DNA from: Caballeronia hypogeia
GTDB lineage: Bacteria > Pseudomonadota > Gammaproteobacteria > Burkholderiales > Burkholderiaceae
Direction: 5' to 3'
NCBI RefSeq assembly: GCF_001544875.2
Contig: NZ_FCOA02000034.1
Coordinates: 16,684-80,683 of the forward strand
DNA length: 64,000 bases
Numbering within the stretch: position 1 is the stretch's first letter; each line of letters begins with the position of its first letter. The notes under the pieces were generated by a model that saw nothing but the letters and a program-made list of their open reading frames with translations, had not been told where the DNA came from and did no database searches. A program made the translations under genes and the position numbers. Positions 53,848 through 63,513 of the stretch are shown piece by piece.

Positions 53848-53858
53848 CGGTTCCGGGC

Positions 53859-55052
53859 TTAGAACTGAATGCCCGATCGCTCGGCGACCGTGTGCATGTC
53901 CTTGTCGCCCCGGCCCGACAGGTTGACGAGCAGCACCTTGTCGCGCGGCAGCGTCTGCGCGAGCTTGGCGCCGTAGGCGAGCGCGTGGCTCGACTCCAGC
54001 GCCGGGATGATGCCTTCGATGCGGCAGCAGTCGTGGAACGCCTTGAGCGCTTCTTCGTCCGTGATGCCGACGTATTCCGCGCGCCCGGCATCCTTCAGCC
54101 ATGCGTGCTCGGGACCGACGCCCGGATAGTCGAGGCCCGCCGACACCGAATGCGTCTCGATGATCTGGCCGTTCTCGTCCTGCAGCAAATACGTGCGGTT
54201 GCCGTGCAGCACGCCGGGGCTGCCGCCCATGAGCGAGGCAGCATGACGGCCCGTATCGATGCCGTCGCCCGCCGCTTCGACGCCGATCAGCCGAACGTCT
54301 TTATCGTCGATATACGGGTAAAAGATGCCCATCGCATTCGATCCGCCGCCAACGCACGCGATCACGGCGTCCGGCTGCCGCCCGGTCATTTCCGGCATCT
54401 GCACGCGGCATTCGTCGCCGATCACGCGCTGGAAGTCGCGCACCATCATCGGATAAGGATGCGGGCCCGCAACCGTGCCGATGATGTAGAAAGTGTTTTC
54501 GACGTTCGTGACCCAGTCGCGCATGGCTTCGTTGAGCGCGTCTTTCAACGTCTTCGAACCGGATTCGACCGGCACGACGGTCGCACCGAGCAACTTCATG
54601 CGATAAACGTTCGCCGCCTGCCGACGCACGTCCTCGGCGCCCATGTACACCACGCACTCCATGCCGAAGCGCGCTGCGATGGTCGCGGTCGCGACGCCGT
54701 GCTGGCCCGCGCCGGTTTCGGCGATCACGCGCGGCTTGCCCATCTTGCGGGCGAGCAACGCCTGGCCGATCACGTTGTTGACCTTGTGCGCACCGGTGTG
54801 ATTCAGGTCTTCGCGCTTCAGATAGAGCTGCGCGCCGCCGAGCATCTCGCTCCAGCGCTTCGCGTGATAGATCGGGGACGGACGGCCCACGTAGTGCTTG
54901 AGTTCGTACTCGTATTCCGCCTGGAATTCGGGATCTTTTTGTGCCACCTCATACGCGACGCGCAGTTCATCGAGCGCGTGGATGAGCGTTTCGGAGACGA
55001 ACACGCCTCCATATTGGCCGAAATGGCCTCTTTCGTCTGGCAAGTTGTACAT
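53859..55052 (-). CDS. trpB: Tryptophan synthase beta chain
   Basis: 397 residues, PLP fold type II. Lys90 in HTGAHKVNNVIGQ is the PLP lysine, and the phosphate loop CVGGGSNAMGIFYPY and the Ser-binding LNHTGAH segments are intact. It joins indole and serine to tryptophan and pairs with TrpA. ATG at 55052 gives the typical MYNLPDERGHFGQYGG start. It follows trpF by 49 bases; trpF-trpB-trpA should be one unit interrupted by the methyltransferase. Confidence 0.96.
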   Translation of the reverse strand: MYNLPDERGHFGQYGGVFVSETLIHALDELRVAYEVAQKDPEFQAEYEYELKHYVGRPSPIYHAKRWSEMLGGAQLYLKREDLNHTGAHKVNNVIGQALLARKMGKPRVIAETGAGQHGVATATIAARFGMECVVYMGAEDVRRQAANVYRMKLLGATVVPVESGSKTLKDALNEAMRDWVTNVENTFYIIGTVAGPHPYPMMVRDFQRVIGDECRVQMPEMTGRQPDAVIACVGGGSNAMGIFYPYIDDKDVRLIGVEAAGDGIDTGRHAASLMGGSPGVLHGNRTYLLQDENGQIIETHSVSAGLDYPGVGPEHAWLKDAGRAEYVGITDEEALKAFHDCCRIEGIIPALESSHALAYGAKLAQTLPRDKVLLVNLSGRGDKDMHTVAERSGIQF

Positions 55053-55101
55053 TGCGTCACTCTCTCGGTTACGCGAGCCGAAGATGCGGCCCACGTTCGA
55101 T

Positions 55102-55770
55102 TCATCCGGCGTCCGCTTCGCGCACCGCGCGCACGAACGCCGCCATTCGGGCGGGATCCTTCACGCCCTTGGCGCCCGGCACTTCGATGCCGCTCGAGAC
55201 ATCGACCGCGTACGGGCGCACACGCCGAATGGCGTCACTGACGTTTTGCGTGTTCAACCCACCACTCAAAACGGCCCGATGCCCGAGATCTGTTGGGATA
55301 AGTGACCAATCGAATACCTTTCCACCACCGCCGAAGCCCTCGACGAGAGCGTCGAGCAGGAGGCCGCCTGCGGCTTTGAATTTGATTGACGATTCTATCA
55401 AATGGCCTGCAGACGCATCAGGCCCAATTCGCAGTGCGCGCCAATAGGATTTACCCGCAATTGCGGCAAGTTCGTCGCATTGCTCGGGCGTTTCGTCGCC
55501 GTGAAACTGCAGCAGCGAAAGCGGCACGTTCGACGTCACCTCGCGAATCCACTCGGACGTTGCGTTGACGAACAGGCCCACGGCGGACACGAGCGGCGGC
55601 ACGTGCCGCGCCAGTTCGACCGCCTGCGCGACGCTCACCGAGCGCGGGCTCGGCGGATAGAACACGAAGCCGACGGCGTCGGCGCCCAGCGCGACAGCGT
55701 GCTGCACGTCCTCGGCGCGCGACAGTCCGCACAGTTTGATGCGGGTGCGATGCAAATCTCTTTCGTTCAT
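55102..55770 (-). CDS. trpF: Phosphoribosylanthranilate isomerase
   Basis: 222 residues, TIM barrel. The catalytic cysteine is Cys14 in IKLCGLSRAEDV; the phosphate-binding and Asp segments are GGGGKVFDWSLI and SGGLNTQNVSDAI. It rearranges phosphoribosylanthranilate in tryptophan synthesis. Its start overlaps the truA stop by 4 bases, typical for translational coupling. Confidence 0.95.
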   Translation of the reverse strand: MNERDLHRTRIKLCGLSRAEDVQHAVALGADAVGFVFYPPSPRSVSVAQAVELARHVPPLVSAVGLFVNATSEWIREVTSNVPLSLLQFHGDETPEQCDELAAIAGKSYWRALRIGPDASAGHLIESSIKFKAAGGLLLDALVEGFGGGGKVFDWSLIPTDLGHRAVLSGGLNTQNVSDAIRRVRPYAVDVSSGIEVPGAKGVKDPARMAAFVRAVREADAG

Positions 55771-56570
55771 TTCGACTCGGCCCAGACAGCGCTCCAGGGC
55801 ATGGCGGAGATATGCGGCGGCGGCACCGCGAAGTGGTCAGGATAGCCGACCTGCGCCAGATACAACCCATCGGGCATGAAGGTCGGCGCGGCGACGCGGC
55901 GGTCGCGCGCAGCGAGCACGTCGGCCATCCACGACGCCGGATGCCGGCCTCGGCCGATCGCGACGAAGCATCCCATCAGGTTGCGCACCATGTGATGCAG
56001 GAACGCATTCGCGCGAAAGCGGAAGTGGATGAAATCGCCCTGCTCGCGCACGTCGATCTGATAGACGTGCTTGACCGGCGTCTTCGACTGGCAATCGGCC
56101 GCGCGGAAAGACGAGAAGTCATGCTCGCCGATGAGGCACGCCACCGAATCGCGCATCGCGCCGACGTCCAGCGGCGTGTGCACCCAGCCCGTGCGTTTCG
56201 CCAGCATGGGTGAACGCACCGGATTGACGTACAAAACGTAAAAGTAAGTACGCTCGAAGGCTGCGAAACGCGCGTGGAAATCGTCCGGCATCGGCTTCGC
56301 CCACTGCACGGCGACCGTGTCCGGCAAGAACGCGTTCGTGCCGCGCACCCACGAGAAATCGGTGCGATCGAGCTCGGTATCGAAATGCACGACCTGACCG
56401 ACGCCGTGAACGCCGGTGTCCGTGCGCCCGGCGACGACTGTTTGCAGCGGCGTCTGCGCAAATTCCGCGAGCGCGCGCTCGAGTTCGTTCTGCACCGTCT
56501 TGCCGTGCGGCTGGGACTGCCAGCCGCAAAACGCCGAACCGTCGTACTGAATGCCCAGTGCAATGCGCAT
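55767..56570 (-). CDS. truA: tRNA pseudouridine synthase A
   Basis: 267 residues. The catalytic Asp51 is in AGRTDTGVHGVGQ. It makes pseudouridine at positions 38-40 of tRNA anticodon arms. It starts on the last base of the fimV stop (TGATG) and overlaps trpF, so the three genes are translationally coupled. fimV-truA-trpF is a conserved order in beta- and gamma-proteobacteria. Confidence 0.95.
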   Translation of the reverse strand: MRIALGIQYDGSAFCGWQSQPHGKTVQNELERALAEFAQTPLQTVVAGRTDTGVHGVGQVVHFDTELDRTDFSWVRGTNAFLPDTVAVQWAKPMPDDFHARFAAFERTYFYVLYVNPVRSPMLAKRTGWVHTPLDVGAMRDSVACLIGEHDFSSFRAADCQSKTPVKHVYQIDVREQGDFIHFRFRANAFLHHMVRNLMGCFVAIGRGRHPASWMADVLAARDRRVAAPTFMPDGLYLAQVGYPDHFAVPPPHISAMPWSAVWAESK

Positions 56571-58687
56571 CAGGAGTGCGGCGCCAGCGTCGAAAGGAGC
56601 GTGGCGGCCTGCTGACGCGTCGCGGGATCGTTCGATTCGATCACTTCCTGAAGCAACGTGCGCGCGCCCTGAAGATCGCCCAGTTCGATGTATTCGGCGG
56701 CCAGTTCGAGCTTGTTGCGCGCGATCGTCGCGAGTTGCGCCGGCGTCAGCGCGGGCATGTGCTCGGTTGCGGCGGAGGAATGGCCGAGGTCGAAGTCGAG
56801 GCTCAGCGGGCCGTACCGGGTCGCGCCGAGGCCCGCGACGGATGCCGCGCCGGCCGTGCCCGCTTCGATCTGCGACGCGACCGATTGCGCGCGCGTCGCG
56901 GCTTGCGCCTGCTGCGCCGGATCGTGCGCGGCGACGGGTTGCGGCACGAACGGCACATGCCCGATCGGCGGCGCGCCGGTCTGCGAAGGCGCGCTTTCGG
57001 CGTGCGCGTCGCGCGGCGGCGGCCCGAGCGTCGGCAAAGGCGGGTTGCCGGCGGTCGGCGAAGCGGATGTCACAGGCTGTCCGGAATCCGGTGCCTTTAA
57101 GGCCACTTCCATGCGCGGCGGCAGTTCCATGTCCAGCGAATCGAGCGCCTGAATGGCTTCCTGCGGAAACTTGGGCATCGGGAAGCGATGCGCCATCACG
57201 GGCTCGTCGTCCGGCGCGAGGCCCGCTTTCTCGGCTTCGACCGCCGCCCGTTCCTCGATCGCGCGCTGCTCGGCGGCGCGCTGTTCGGCCGCCTCTTCCT
57301 CGGCGTTGCGCGCCTGGAGTTCGCGGAGCTCCGCCTCCCGCGCGATGATTTCACGCGCCGCGGCCTCGCGCGCCTGTTCCTCGCGCTCTGTCACATGACG
57401 CAACTCCGCGTCGCGCGATTCCGATTCGCGGCCGGCCAGATCGCGTTCGAGCGCTTCCCGCGCGGCGGCTTCGCGCGCGCGAATCTCGCGCTCCTCCGCT
57501 TCGCGTGACGCAGCCTGGCGTGCCGCGGCCTCGCGCTCGTCGATTTCCCATTTCTCGGCCTCGCGGCGAGCGGCCTCGCGCGCCGCGATCTCGCGCAGAT
57601 GTTGCTCGTGCGCGTCTGCGTCGCTGGCTTGCGCGTCCGGCGTGGGCGGAACGAAAGCGGAATGGCGGGCGGCAGGCGCGACAGGTGCGAACGGCTCGTT
57701 CCGATTCGGCTGGTCTCCGGATGCGGCGGGCTTCTCTTCGGTCGACGGCGGCAGCGCTTCGTCGGACGGCGCCGCTGGCGTCTGGGGCGCATCGGCATTC
57801 CCGACGCTCGTAGAAGCGGCGTACAGCCCCGTCTGATCCTGCTCGGCCGGCTTGCGTTCGCCCTCGGCCTGCGTGCGCGACCGGCGCAGCGCTTCGTTGC
57901 GCGCGTTGGCATCGGCCTGAGCTTCTTCGAGCGACGAGAACGTCCGGGCGCCGCGATCGAGGTCATCGGCCTTCGCGGCGGCTCGCTTCGCGCTGCGCTT
58001 CCTGAGCAGCAAAAAGCCGATCAGCACGATAACGGCCGCGACGATGAACGGGGTCAGTCCGATGGCCGCCGGCGCCACACCGGTATGGTTCGCGGGCGCG
58101 GGAGTGGCAGGTGCGCTCGCGGGCGCGGCCGTCGCGGGCGGTGCTTCGGGCGTCTGCTCCGGCGCGCTCGCAGCGCCGGCCGTCGGACTCGCCTCGGGCG
58201 TTGTCACCGACGCGGGCGCCGCGGCCGACGCCGTTGCAGTCACGCTTTCGGAGGGCGGCGCGGCCGTGGCGGACGCGGCAGCTTGCGCGGGCGCACTCTC
58301 CGGCGTCGCGGAAGCGGGAGCCGAAGGGGCCGCTCCAGGCGCCGCAGCGCCGCCGAGTTCGGCGGGCACGTTCAGCATCGCGCCGAGCTTCAGCTTGTTG
58401 ATGTCGTGATTGCCGAACGCGTTCGGGTTGGCGTCGAACAGCGCGCGCGCCGCACGGGCGCGCACGTCGCGATCCTTCGAACCGGTGAGTTCGCCGGCGA
58501 TATCGTTGAGCGATTGCCCCGGCTTGACCGCGTAGGTCTGCCCTGTCGCGGCAGCGGCCTCGGCGCCGCTCGCCTGAGCGAGCGCAGCGCCCGGAGTCGC
58601 CCAGAACAGCGCGCATGCGGCGAAGCTTCCGGCGGCGAACGCGGCGCGCGATGACGAAAGGAGAGACCGGCGAGGTCGTTGGATCAT
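56570..58687 (-). CDS. fimV: FimV-like pilus/peptidoglycan-binding protein
   Basis: 705 residues. Signal region 1-38, LysM-like peptidoglycan-binding domain 48-110 (YAVKPGQSLNDIAGEL), Pro/Ala-rich linker 112-205, membrane helix about 211-229, a long Ala/Glu/Arg coiled coil about 360-490 made of repeats of EREA-type units, and the C-terminal FimV TPR motif about 645-705 (LELAAEYIELGDLQGARTLL). It acts as an inner-membrane hub for type IV pili and polar localisation in relatives. The start at 58687 precedes the signal peptide; the longer frame is not used. Confidence 0.92.
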   Translation of the reverse strand: MIQRPRRSLLSSSRAAFAAGSFAACALFWATPGAALAQASGAEAAAATGQTYAVKPGQSLNDIAGELTGSKDRDVRARAARALFDANPNAFGNHDINKLKLGAMLNVPAELGGAAAPGAAPSAPASATPESAPAQAAASATAAPPSESVTATASAAAPASVTTPEASPTAGAASAPEQTPEAPPATAAPASAPATPAPANHTGVAPAAIGLTPFIVAAVIVLIGFLLLRKRSAKRAAAKADDLDRGARTFSSLEEAQADANARNEALRRSRTQAEGERKPAEQDQTGLYAASTSVGNADAPQTPAAPSDEALPPSTEEKPAASGDQPNRNEPFAPVAPAARHSAFVPPTPDAQASDADAHEQHLREIAAREAARREAEKWEIDEREAAARQAASREAEEREIRAREAAAREALERDLAGRESESRDAELRHVTEREEQAREAAAREIIAREAELRELQARNAEEEAAEQRAAEQRAIEERAAVEAEKAGLAPDDEPVMAHRFPMPKFPQEAIQALDSLDMELPPRMEVALKAPDSGQPVTSASPTAGNPPLPTLGPPPRDAHAESAPSQTGAPPIGHVPFVPQPVAAHDPAQQAQAATRAQSVASQIEAGTAGAASVAGLGATRYGPLSLDFDLGHSSAATEHMPALTPAQLATIARNKLELAAEYIELGDLQGARTLLQEVIESNDPATRQQAATLLSTLAPHS

Positions 58688-58765
58688 TGAGGCTCCGGGT
58701 ACGGCGAAAAATTGAAACGTGCGCCAAAACCGTTTAACGAACACGGCTTCGCAATCACGCGGCGC

Positions 58766-58799
58766 AAAAACAAAAAGCGCCGCAAGCAGCGCGACGCTT
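58766..58799 (-). terminator. Intrinsic terminator after asd
   Basis: On the minus strand a 9-base stem with one G-U pair (58799-58791 with 58783-58775) is followed by TTTTTGTTTTT (58776-58766). It lies 38 bases after the asd stop, before the fimV promoter region. Confidence 0.85.
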
Positions 58800-58836
58800 T
58801 TCGAGATGCCACGCGCTTCCAGGCGCGTAGTTTACT

Positions 58837-59958
58837 TTACTTGTCCAGCAGAATGCGCAGCATGCGGCGCAGCGGTTCAGCGGCGCCCCACAGCAACTGG
58901 TCGCCGACCGTGAACGCCGACAGGTATTCGCCGCCCATCGCCAGCTTGCGCAAACGGCCGACCGGCACCGTCAGCGTGCCCGTGACGACCGCGGGCGACA
59001 GGTCGCGGATCGACACATCGCGTTCGTTCGGCACGACCTTCACCCAGTCGTTCGCCGAGGCGAGGATGCCGTGCACTTCGTCCAGGGGCACGTCCTTCGT
59101 GAGCTTGATGGTGAGGGCCTGCGAGTGGCAGCGCATCGCGCCGATACGCACGCAGAGGCCATCCACGGGAATCGAGCCCGGCGTGCCCATCGCGGGCTTG
59201 CCGAGAATCTTGTTGGTTTCCGCGCCGCCCTTCCACTCTTCCTTCGACATGCCGTTGCCGAGATCCTTGTCGATCCACGGAATCAGCGAGCCTGCGAGCG
59301 GCACGCCAAAGTTGTCGATGGGCATGCGTTCGCCGTTCATCGCCGACAGAACGCGGCGATCGATGTCGAGAATCGCCGATGACGGATCGGCCAGATCTTC
59401 CTTCGCCGAGCCGTAGAGCACGCCCATTTGCTGGAGCAGTTCGCGCATGTTCTGCGCGCCCGCGCCGGAGGCGGCCTGATAGGTCATCGCGGTCGTCCAT
59501 TCGACGAGATTCTCGCGGAACAGGCCGCCGAGCGCCATCAGCATGAGGCTGACCGTGCAGTTGCCGCCGATGAAGTCGCGGCCGCCCTTGACCAGCGAAT
59601 CCTTGATGACGTCGAGGTTGACCGGGTCGAGGATGATGACCGCATCGTCCTTCATGCGCAGCGCCGATGCCGCGTCGATCCAGTAGCCCTTCCAGCCCGC
59701 CGCGCGCAGCTTCGGGTACACCTCGTTGGTGTAGTCGCCGCCCTGACAGGTGATGATGGCGTCGCACTTCTTCAGGTCGTCGATGCTCGTTGCATCCTTG
59801 AGCTTCGTCTCGTTTTTGGCGAACGACGGCGCGTTGCCGCCCGCATTGCTGGTGCTGAAGAACACCGGTTCGATCAAGTCGAAATCGCCTTCCTGCTGCA
59901 TGCGCTGCATCAGGACGCTGCCGACCATGCCGCGCCAACCAACGAGACCTACGTTCAT
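58837..59958 (-). CDS. asd: Aspartate-semialdehyde dehydrogenase
   Basis: 373 residues, the gamma-proteobacterial/Burkholderia long type. The NADP loop is GLVGWRGMVGSVL and the catalytic cysteine is Cys134 in GGNCTVSLMLMALGG. It makes aspartate semialdehyde for Lys, Met, Thr and diaminopimelate. AAAGG precedes the ATG at 59958. It is separated from leuB by a terminator and by the small 51-residue ORF, so it should have its own promoter. Confidence 0.95.
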   Translation of the reverse strand: MNVGLVGWRGMVGSVLMQRMQQEGDFDLIEPVFFSTSNAGGNAPSFAKNETKLKDATSIDDLKKCDAIITCQGGDYTNEVYPKLRAAGWKGYWIDAASALRMKDDAVIILDPVNLDVIKDSLVKGGRDFIGGNCTVSLMLMALGGLFRENLVEWTTAMTYQAASGAGAQNMRELLQQMGVLYGSAKEDLADPSSAILDIDRRVLSAMNGERMPIDNFGVPLAGSLIPWIDKDLGNGMSKEEWKGGAETNKILGKPAMGTPGSIPVDGLCVRIGAMRCHSQALTIKLTKDVPLDEVHGILASANDWVKVVPNERDVSIRDLSPAVVTGTLTVPVGRLRKLAMGGEYLSAFTVGDQLLWGAAEPLRRMLRILLDK

Positions 59959-60040
59959 GACTAACCTTTAACTGTGGACGCTTCCCCGCATCTTTACCCG
60001 GCGTGGCCGCGCGGGGAAGACGCTCGGACACGAGGGACGA

Positions 60041-60196
60041 TCAGCGAATCGTGATCGCTTTGATGGAGATTTTCGTAATGCGCGTTTTAGCCGTGGCTTT
60101 GATGGCCACGATGCGCTTGATGATGGCGAGATCCGTCGAGCGAGCCTGAGCGCCGCCTTCGATGAGATCCGGGGAGAATTGAGAGTTCTTCGCCAT
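60041..60196 (-). CDS. Small basic protein between leuB and asd, 51 residues
   Basis: Begins MAKNSQFSPDLIEGGAQA and has a C-terminal run rich in Ile, Lys and Thr with alternating basic and aliphatic residues (IIKRIVAIKATAKTRI...), suggesting a beta-type or membrane-binding segment. Third codon positions are G/C-rich as in real genes here. A TAGACT hexamer at 60211-60206 would place transcription start only a few bases before the ATG, so translation may be leaderless. It lies between the leuB terminator and asd. No family is recognised. Confidence 0.55.
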   Translation of the reverse strand: MAKNSQFSPDLIEGGAQARSTDLAIIKRIVAIKATAKTRITKISIKAITIR

Positions 60197-60287
60197 AATT
60201 TTTGCAGTCTACACGAACTTTTCGCGTTTTCGTCGGGGCGTTGCTGCACCTGCGTGAAAATCGCGTGAAACGTGCGAAAACATCGGT

Positions 60288-60332
60288 AAAAAGAGACGAT
60301 CGGCCGCGTTATTCTGCAAACGGCCGATCGTC
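60288..60332 (-). terminator. Intrinsic terminator of leuCDB
   Basis: On the minus strand a perfect 12-base stem, GACGATCGGCCG (60332-60321) with CGGCCGATCGTC (60306-60295), loops 14 bases and ends in TCTTTTT (60294-60288). It is 12 bases after the leuB stop, so the leu operon ends here. Confidence 0.9.
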
Positions 60333-60343
60333 TTTTCGTGCTT

Positions 60344-61411
60344 TTACAGCGCCTTCAGCACTGCATCGCCCATTTCCTTCGTGCCGACAATCTTGCCGTC
60401 CGCCGTCGCGATGTCGCCGGTGCGGTAACCCTGCTCCAGCACCTTTTTCACGGCGCTTTCGATGCGGTCTGCCTGCTCCGTCTTGCCGAGCGAGTAGCGC
60501 AGCATCATCGCGGCGGAGAGGATGGTCGCGAGCGGATTCGCCACGCCCTTGCCCGCGATGTCCGGCGCGGAACCGTGCGACGGCTCGTACAAGCCCTTGT
60601 TGTTCTTGTCGAGCGACGCCGACGGCAACATGCCGATGGAGCCCGTCAGCATCGCGGCTTCGTCGGACAGGATGTCGCCGAACATGTTGCCGGTCACGAC
60701 CACGTCGAAGGCTTTCGGCGCCTTGACGAGCTGCATCGCGGCGTTGTCCACGTACATGTGCGACAGCTCGACGTCCGGATATTCCTTCGCGACCTCGATC
60801 ATCGTGTCGCGCCACAGTTGCGACGTTTCGAGCACGTTGGCCTTGTCGACGCTCGTCAGTTTCTTCTGGCGCTTCTGCGCCGCCTGAAACGCGACGTGTG
60901 CGATGCGGCGCACTTCGGGTTCCGAGTAGCGCATCGTGTCGAAGCCTTCCTTCGCGCCCTGGAACGGACCGTCCGGAGCGTCGCGCAGGCCGCGCGGCGC
61001 GCCGAAGTAGATATCGCCGTTCAGTTCGCGGACGATCAGGATGTCGAGCCCCGACACGATCTCCGGCTTCAAGGACGACGCACCCGTCAGTTGCGGGTAG
61101 CAGATCGCCGGACGGAAGTTCGCGAAGAGTTGCAAATGCTTGCGCAGGCCGAGAATCGCCTGCTCGGGACGCAGCGCGCGCTCGAGCTTGTCGTATTTCC
61201 AGTCGCCGACGGCGCCGAACAGAATGGCGTCGGCTTCTTTCGCGAGTTTGAGCGTCGCGTCAGGCAGCGGATGGCCGCTCGCCTCGTAGCCCGCGCCACC
61301 GACCGGCGCCTCTTCCAGTTCGAACTTTTCGCCGAGCGCGTTCAGCACCTTGACCGCTTCGGCCATGATTTCCGGACCGATCCCGTCGCCGGGCAGGACT
61401 GCAATTTTCAT
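60344..61411 (-). CDS. leuB: 3-isopropylmalate dehydrogenase
   Basis: 355 residues, beta-decarboxylating dehydrogenase fold. It starts MKIAVLPGDGIGPEIMAEAV, and has the substrate/NAD segments RELNGDIYFG, the catalytic Lys/Tyr region DKANVLETSQLWR and GSAPDIAGKGVANP. It performs the third step of leucine synthesis. It follows leuD by 18 bases, with AAGGAAG before the ATG; last gene of the leu operon. Confidence 0.96.
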   Translation of the reverse strand: MKIAVLPGDGIGPEIMAEAVKVLNALGEKFELEEAPVGGAGYEASGHPLPDATLKLAKEADAILFGAVGDWKYDKLERALRPEQAILGLRKHLQLFANFRPAICYPQLTGASSLKPEIVSGLDILIVRELNGDIYFGAPRGLRDAPDGPFQGAKEGFDTMRYSEPEVRRIAHVAFQAAQKRQKKLTSVDKANVLETSQLWRDTMIEVAKEYPDVELSHMYVDNAAMQLVKAPKAFDVVVTGNMFGDILSDEAAMLTGSIGMLPSASLDKNNKGLYEPSHGSAPDIAGKGVANPLATILSAAMMLRYSLGKTEQADRIESAVKKVLEQGYRTGDIATADGKIVGTKEMGDAVLKAL

Positions 61412-61429
61412 CTTTCGCTTCCTTTGAAT

Positions 61430-62080
61430 TTATCCGATCACGCGGTTGTTCAACCACGGCTGCTTCGTCAAACGCTCCGCTTCGAACGCCTTGATCTTGT
61501 CCGCGTGACGCAGCGTGAGGCCGATATCGTCGAAACCGTTCAGCAGGCAGTACTTGCGGAAGCCCGGCACGTCGAACTTGTATTCGGTGCCGTCGCCGGT
61601 GCGCACGACCTGCGCTTCGAGATCGATCGTCAGCTCGTAGCCGACGAACGCATACGTCTCGTTGAACAGCTTGTCGACTTCCTGCTCCGCCAGCACAACC
61701 GGCAGAAGACCGTTCTTGAAGCAGTTGTTATAGAAAATGTCCGCGAAGCTCGGCGCGATGATCGCGCGAAAGCCGTACTGATCCAGCGCCCACGGCGCGT
61801 GCTCGCGCGAACTGCCGCAGCCGAAATTCTTGCGCGTCAGCAAAATCGACGCGCCCTGATAGCGCGGCTGATTCAGCACGAAGTCGGGATTGAGCGGACG
61901 GTTGCTGTTGTCCTGGCCCGGCTGGCCGACATCGAGATAACGCCATTCGTCGAACGCGTTCGGGCCGAAGCCGGTGCGCTTGATCGACTTCAGGAACTGC
62001 TTCGGGATGATCGCGTCCGTATCGACGTTCTCGCGATCCAGCGGCGCGACGAGGCCGCTATGTACGATGAATTTTTCCAT
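61430..62080 (-). CDS. leuD: 3-isopropylmalate dehydratase small subunit
   Basis: 216 residues. The swivelling domain signature NFGCGSSREHAPWAL and the N-terminal NVDTDAIIPKQFL are clear. With LeuC it isomerises isopropylmalate. It is 23 bases after leuC and 18 before leuB. The entericidin-like gene often found between leuC and leuD in Burkholderia (from memory) is absent here. Confidence 0.96.
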   Translation of the reverse strand: MEKFIVHSGLVAPLDRENVDTDAIIPKQFLKSIKRTGFGPNAFDEWRYLDVGQPGQDNSNRPLNPDFVLNQPRYQGASILLTRKNFGCGSSREHAPWALDQYGFRAIIAPSFADIFYNNCFKNGLLPVVLAEQEVDKLFNETYAFVGYELTIDLEAQVVRTGDGTEYKFDVPGFRKYCLLNGFDDIGLTLRHADKIKAFEAERLTKQPWLNNRVIG

Positions 62081-62103
62081 GACGTTCGAACCTTATCGGA
62101 TGT

Positions 62104-63513
62104 TTAAGCGAGCTTGCGCACGTCGACGAAGTGGCCTTCGATCGCCGCGGCGGCGGCCATCGCGGGGCTCACGAGGTGCGTGCGTCCGCCCGCGCCCTGA
62201 CGGCCTTCGAAGTTGCGGTTCGACGTGGATGCGCAGCGTTCGCCCGGCTCGAGCCGGTCGGCGTTCATCGCGAGGCACATCGAGCAGCCCGGCTCGCGCC
62301 ATTCGAAACCGGCATTCGTGAAAATCTTGTCGAGGCCTTCGCGCTCGGCCTGGGCCTTCACGAGACCGGATCCCGGCACGACCATCGCGAGTCGAACGTT
62401 CGACGCGACGCGCTTGCCCAGCGACTTCACGACATACGCGGCCGCGCGCAGGTCTTCGATACGCGCATTCGTGCACGACCCGATGAAAATCTTGTCGGGC
62501 TTGATCGATTCGATCGGCGTGTTCGGCTGCAATGCCATGTAGGTCAGCGCGCGTTCCATCGCGTCGCGCTTGACCGGATCTTTTTCCTTCTCGGGATCGG
62601 GCACGCGGCCATCGATCGAGGTCACCATTTCCGGCGACGTGCCCCATGTCACCTGCGGCACGATCTCGGCGGCATTCAGTTCGACGACGCGGTCGAACTG
62701 CGCGCCATCGTCCGACTTGAACTGGCGCCAGTACTCGACCGCCTGATTCCACTCGACGCCCTGCGGCGAGTACGGACGATCCTTCAGATAGTTGATGGTG
62801 GTGTCGTCCACGGAGACCATGCCGGCGCGTGCGCCTGCTTCGATCGCCATGTTGCAGACAGTCATGCGGCCTTCCATGGTCAGCGCGCGGATGGTCGAGC
62901 CGCCGAATTCCATGGCGTAACCCGTACCGCCCGCCGTACCGATCTTGCCGATGATCGCGAGCACGATGTCCTTGGCCGTGCAGCCGCGCGGCAGTTGCCC
63001 TTCGACCTTGACGAGCATGTTCTTGCTCTTCTTCTGCAAGAGCGTTTGCGTGGCGAGCACGTGCTCCACTTCCGAAGTGCCGATGCCATGCGCGAGCGCG
63101 CCGAACGCGCCGTGCGTGGACGTGTGCGAGTCGCCGCAGACGATGGTCATGCCCGGCAGCGTGGCGCCCTGCTCCGGCCCGATGATGTGCACGATGCCCT
63201 GACGGAGGTCGTTCATCTTGAACTGCGTGATGCCGAAGCTATCGCAATTCGCGTCGAGCGTATCGACCTGCAGTTTGGAAACCGGATCGGCGATGCCGTG
63301 CGAGCGATCGGTCGTCGGCACGTTGTGGTCGGACACCGCCAGATTCGCGCTGATGCGCCACACCGGACGGTTCGCCATCTTGAGGCCCTCGAAGGCCTGC
63401 GGGCTCGTCACTTCATGCAACAGGTGACGGTCGATGTAGAGGATCGAGGTACCGTCCTCTTCCGTGTGGATGACATGCGTGTTCCACAGTTTGTCGTAGA
63501 GAGTCTGTGCCAT
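62104..63513 (-). CDS. leuC: 3-isopropylmalate dehydratase large subunit
   Basis: 469 residues, aconitase superfamily. The three 4Fe-4S cysteines fall in FIGSCTNARIEDLR and the later EPGCSMCLAMN; GDSHTSTHGAFGALAHGIGTSEVEH is also diagnostic. ATG at 63513 gives the typical MAQTLYDKLWNTHV start. It is the first gene of leuCDB; its 5' region contains unusual repeats (see findings). Confidence 0.96.
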   Translation of the reverse strand: MAQTLYDKLWNTHVIHTEEDGTSILYIDRHLLHEVTSPQAFEGLKMANRPVWRISANLAVSDHNVPTTDRSHGIADPVSKLQVDTLDANCDSFGITQFKMNDLRQGIVHIIGPEQGATLPGMTIVCGDSHTSTHGAFGALAHGIGTSEVEHVLATQTLLQKKSKNMLVKVEGQLPRGCTAKDIVLAIIGKIGTAGGTGYAMEFGGSTIRALTMEGRMTVCNMAIEAGARAGMVSVDDTTINYLKDRPYSPQGVEWNQAVEYWRQFKSDDGAQFDRVVELNAAEIVPQVTWGTSPEMVTSIDGRVPDPEKEKDPVKRDAMERALTYMALQPNTPIESIKPDKIFIGSCTNARIEDLRAAAYVVKSLGKRVASNVRLAMVVPGSGLVKAQAEREGLDKIFTNAGFEWREPGCSMCLAMNADRLEPGERCASTSNRNFEGRQGAGGRTHLVSPAMAAAAAIEGHFVDVRKLA

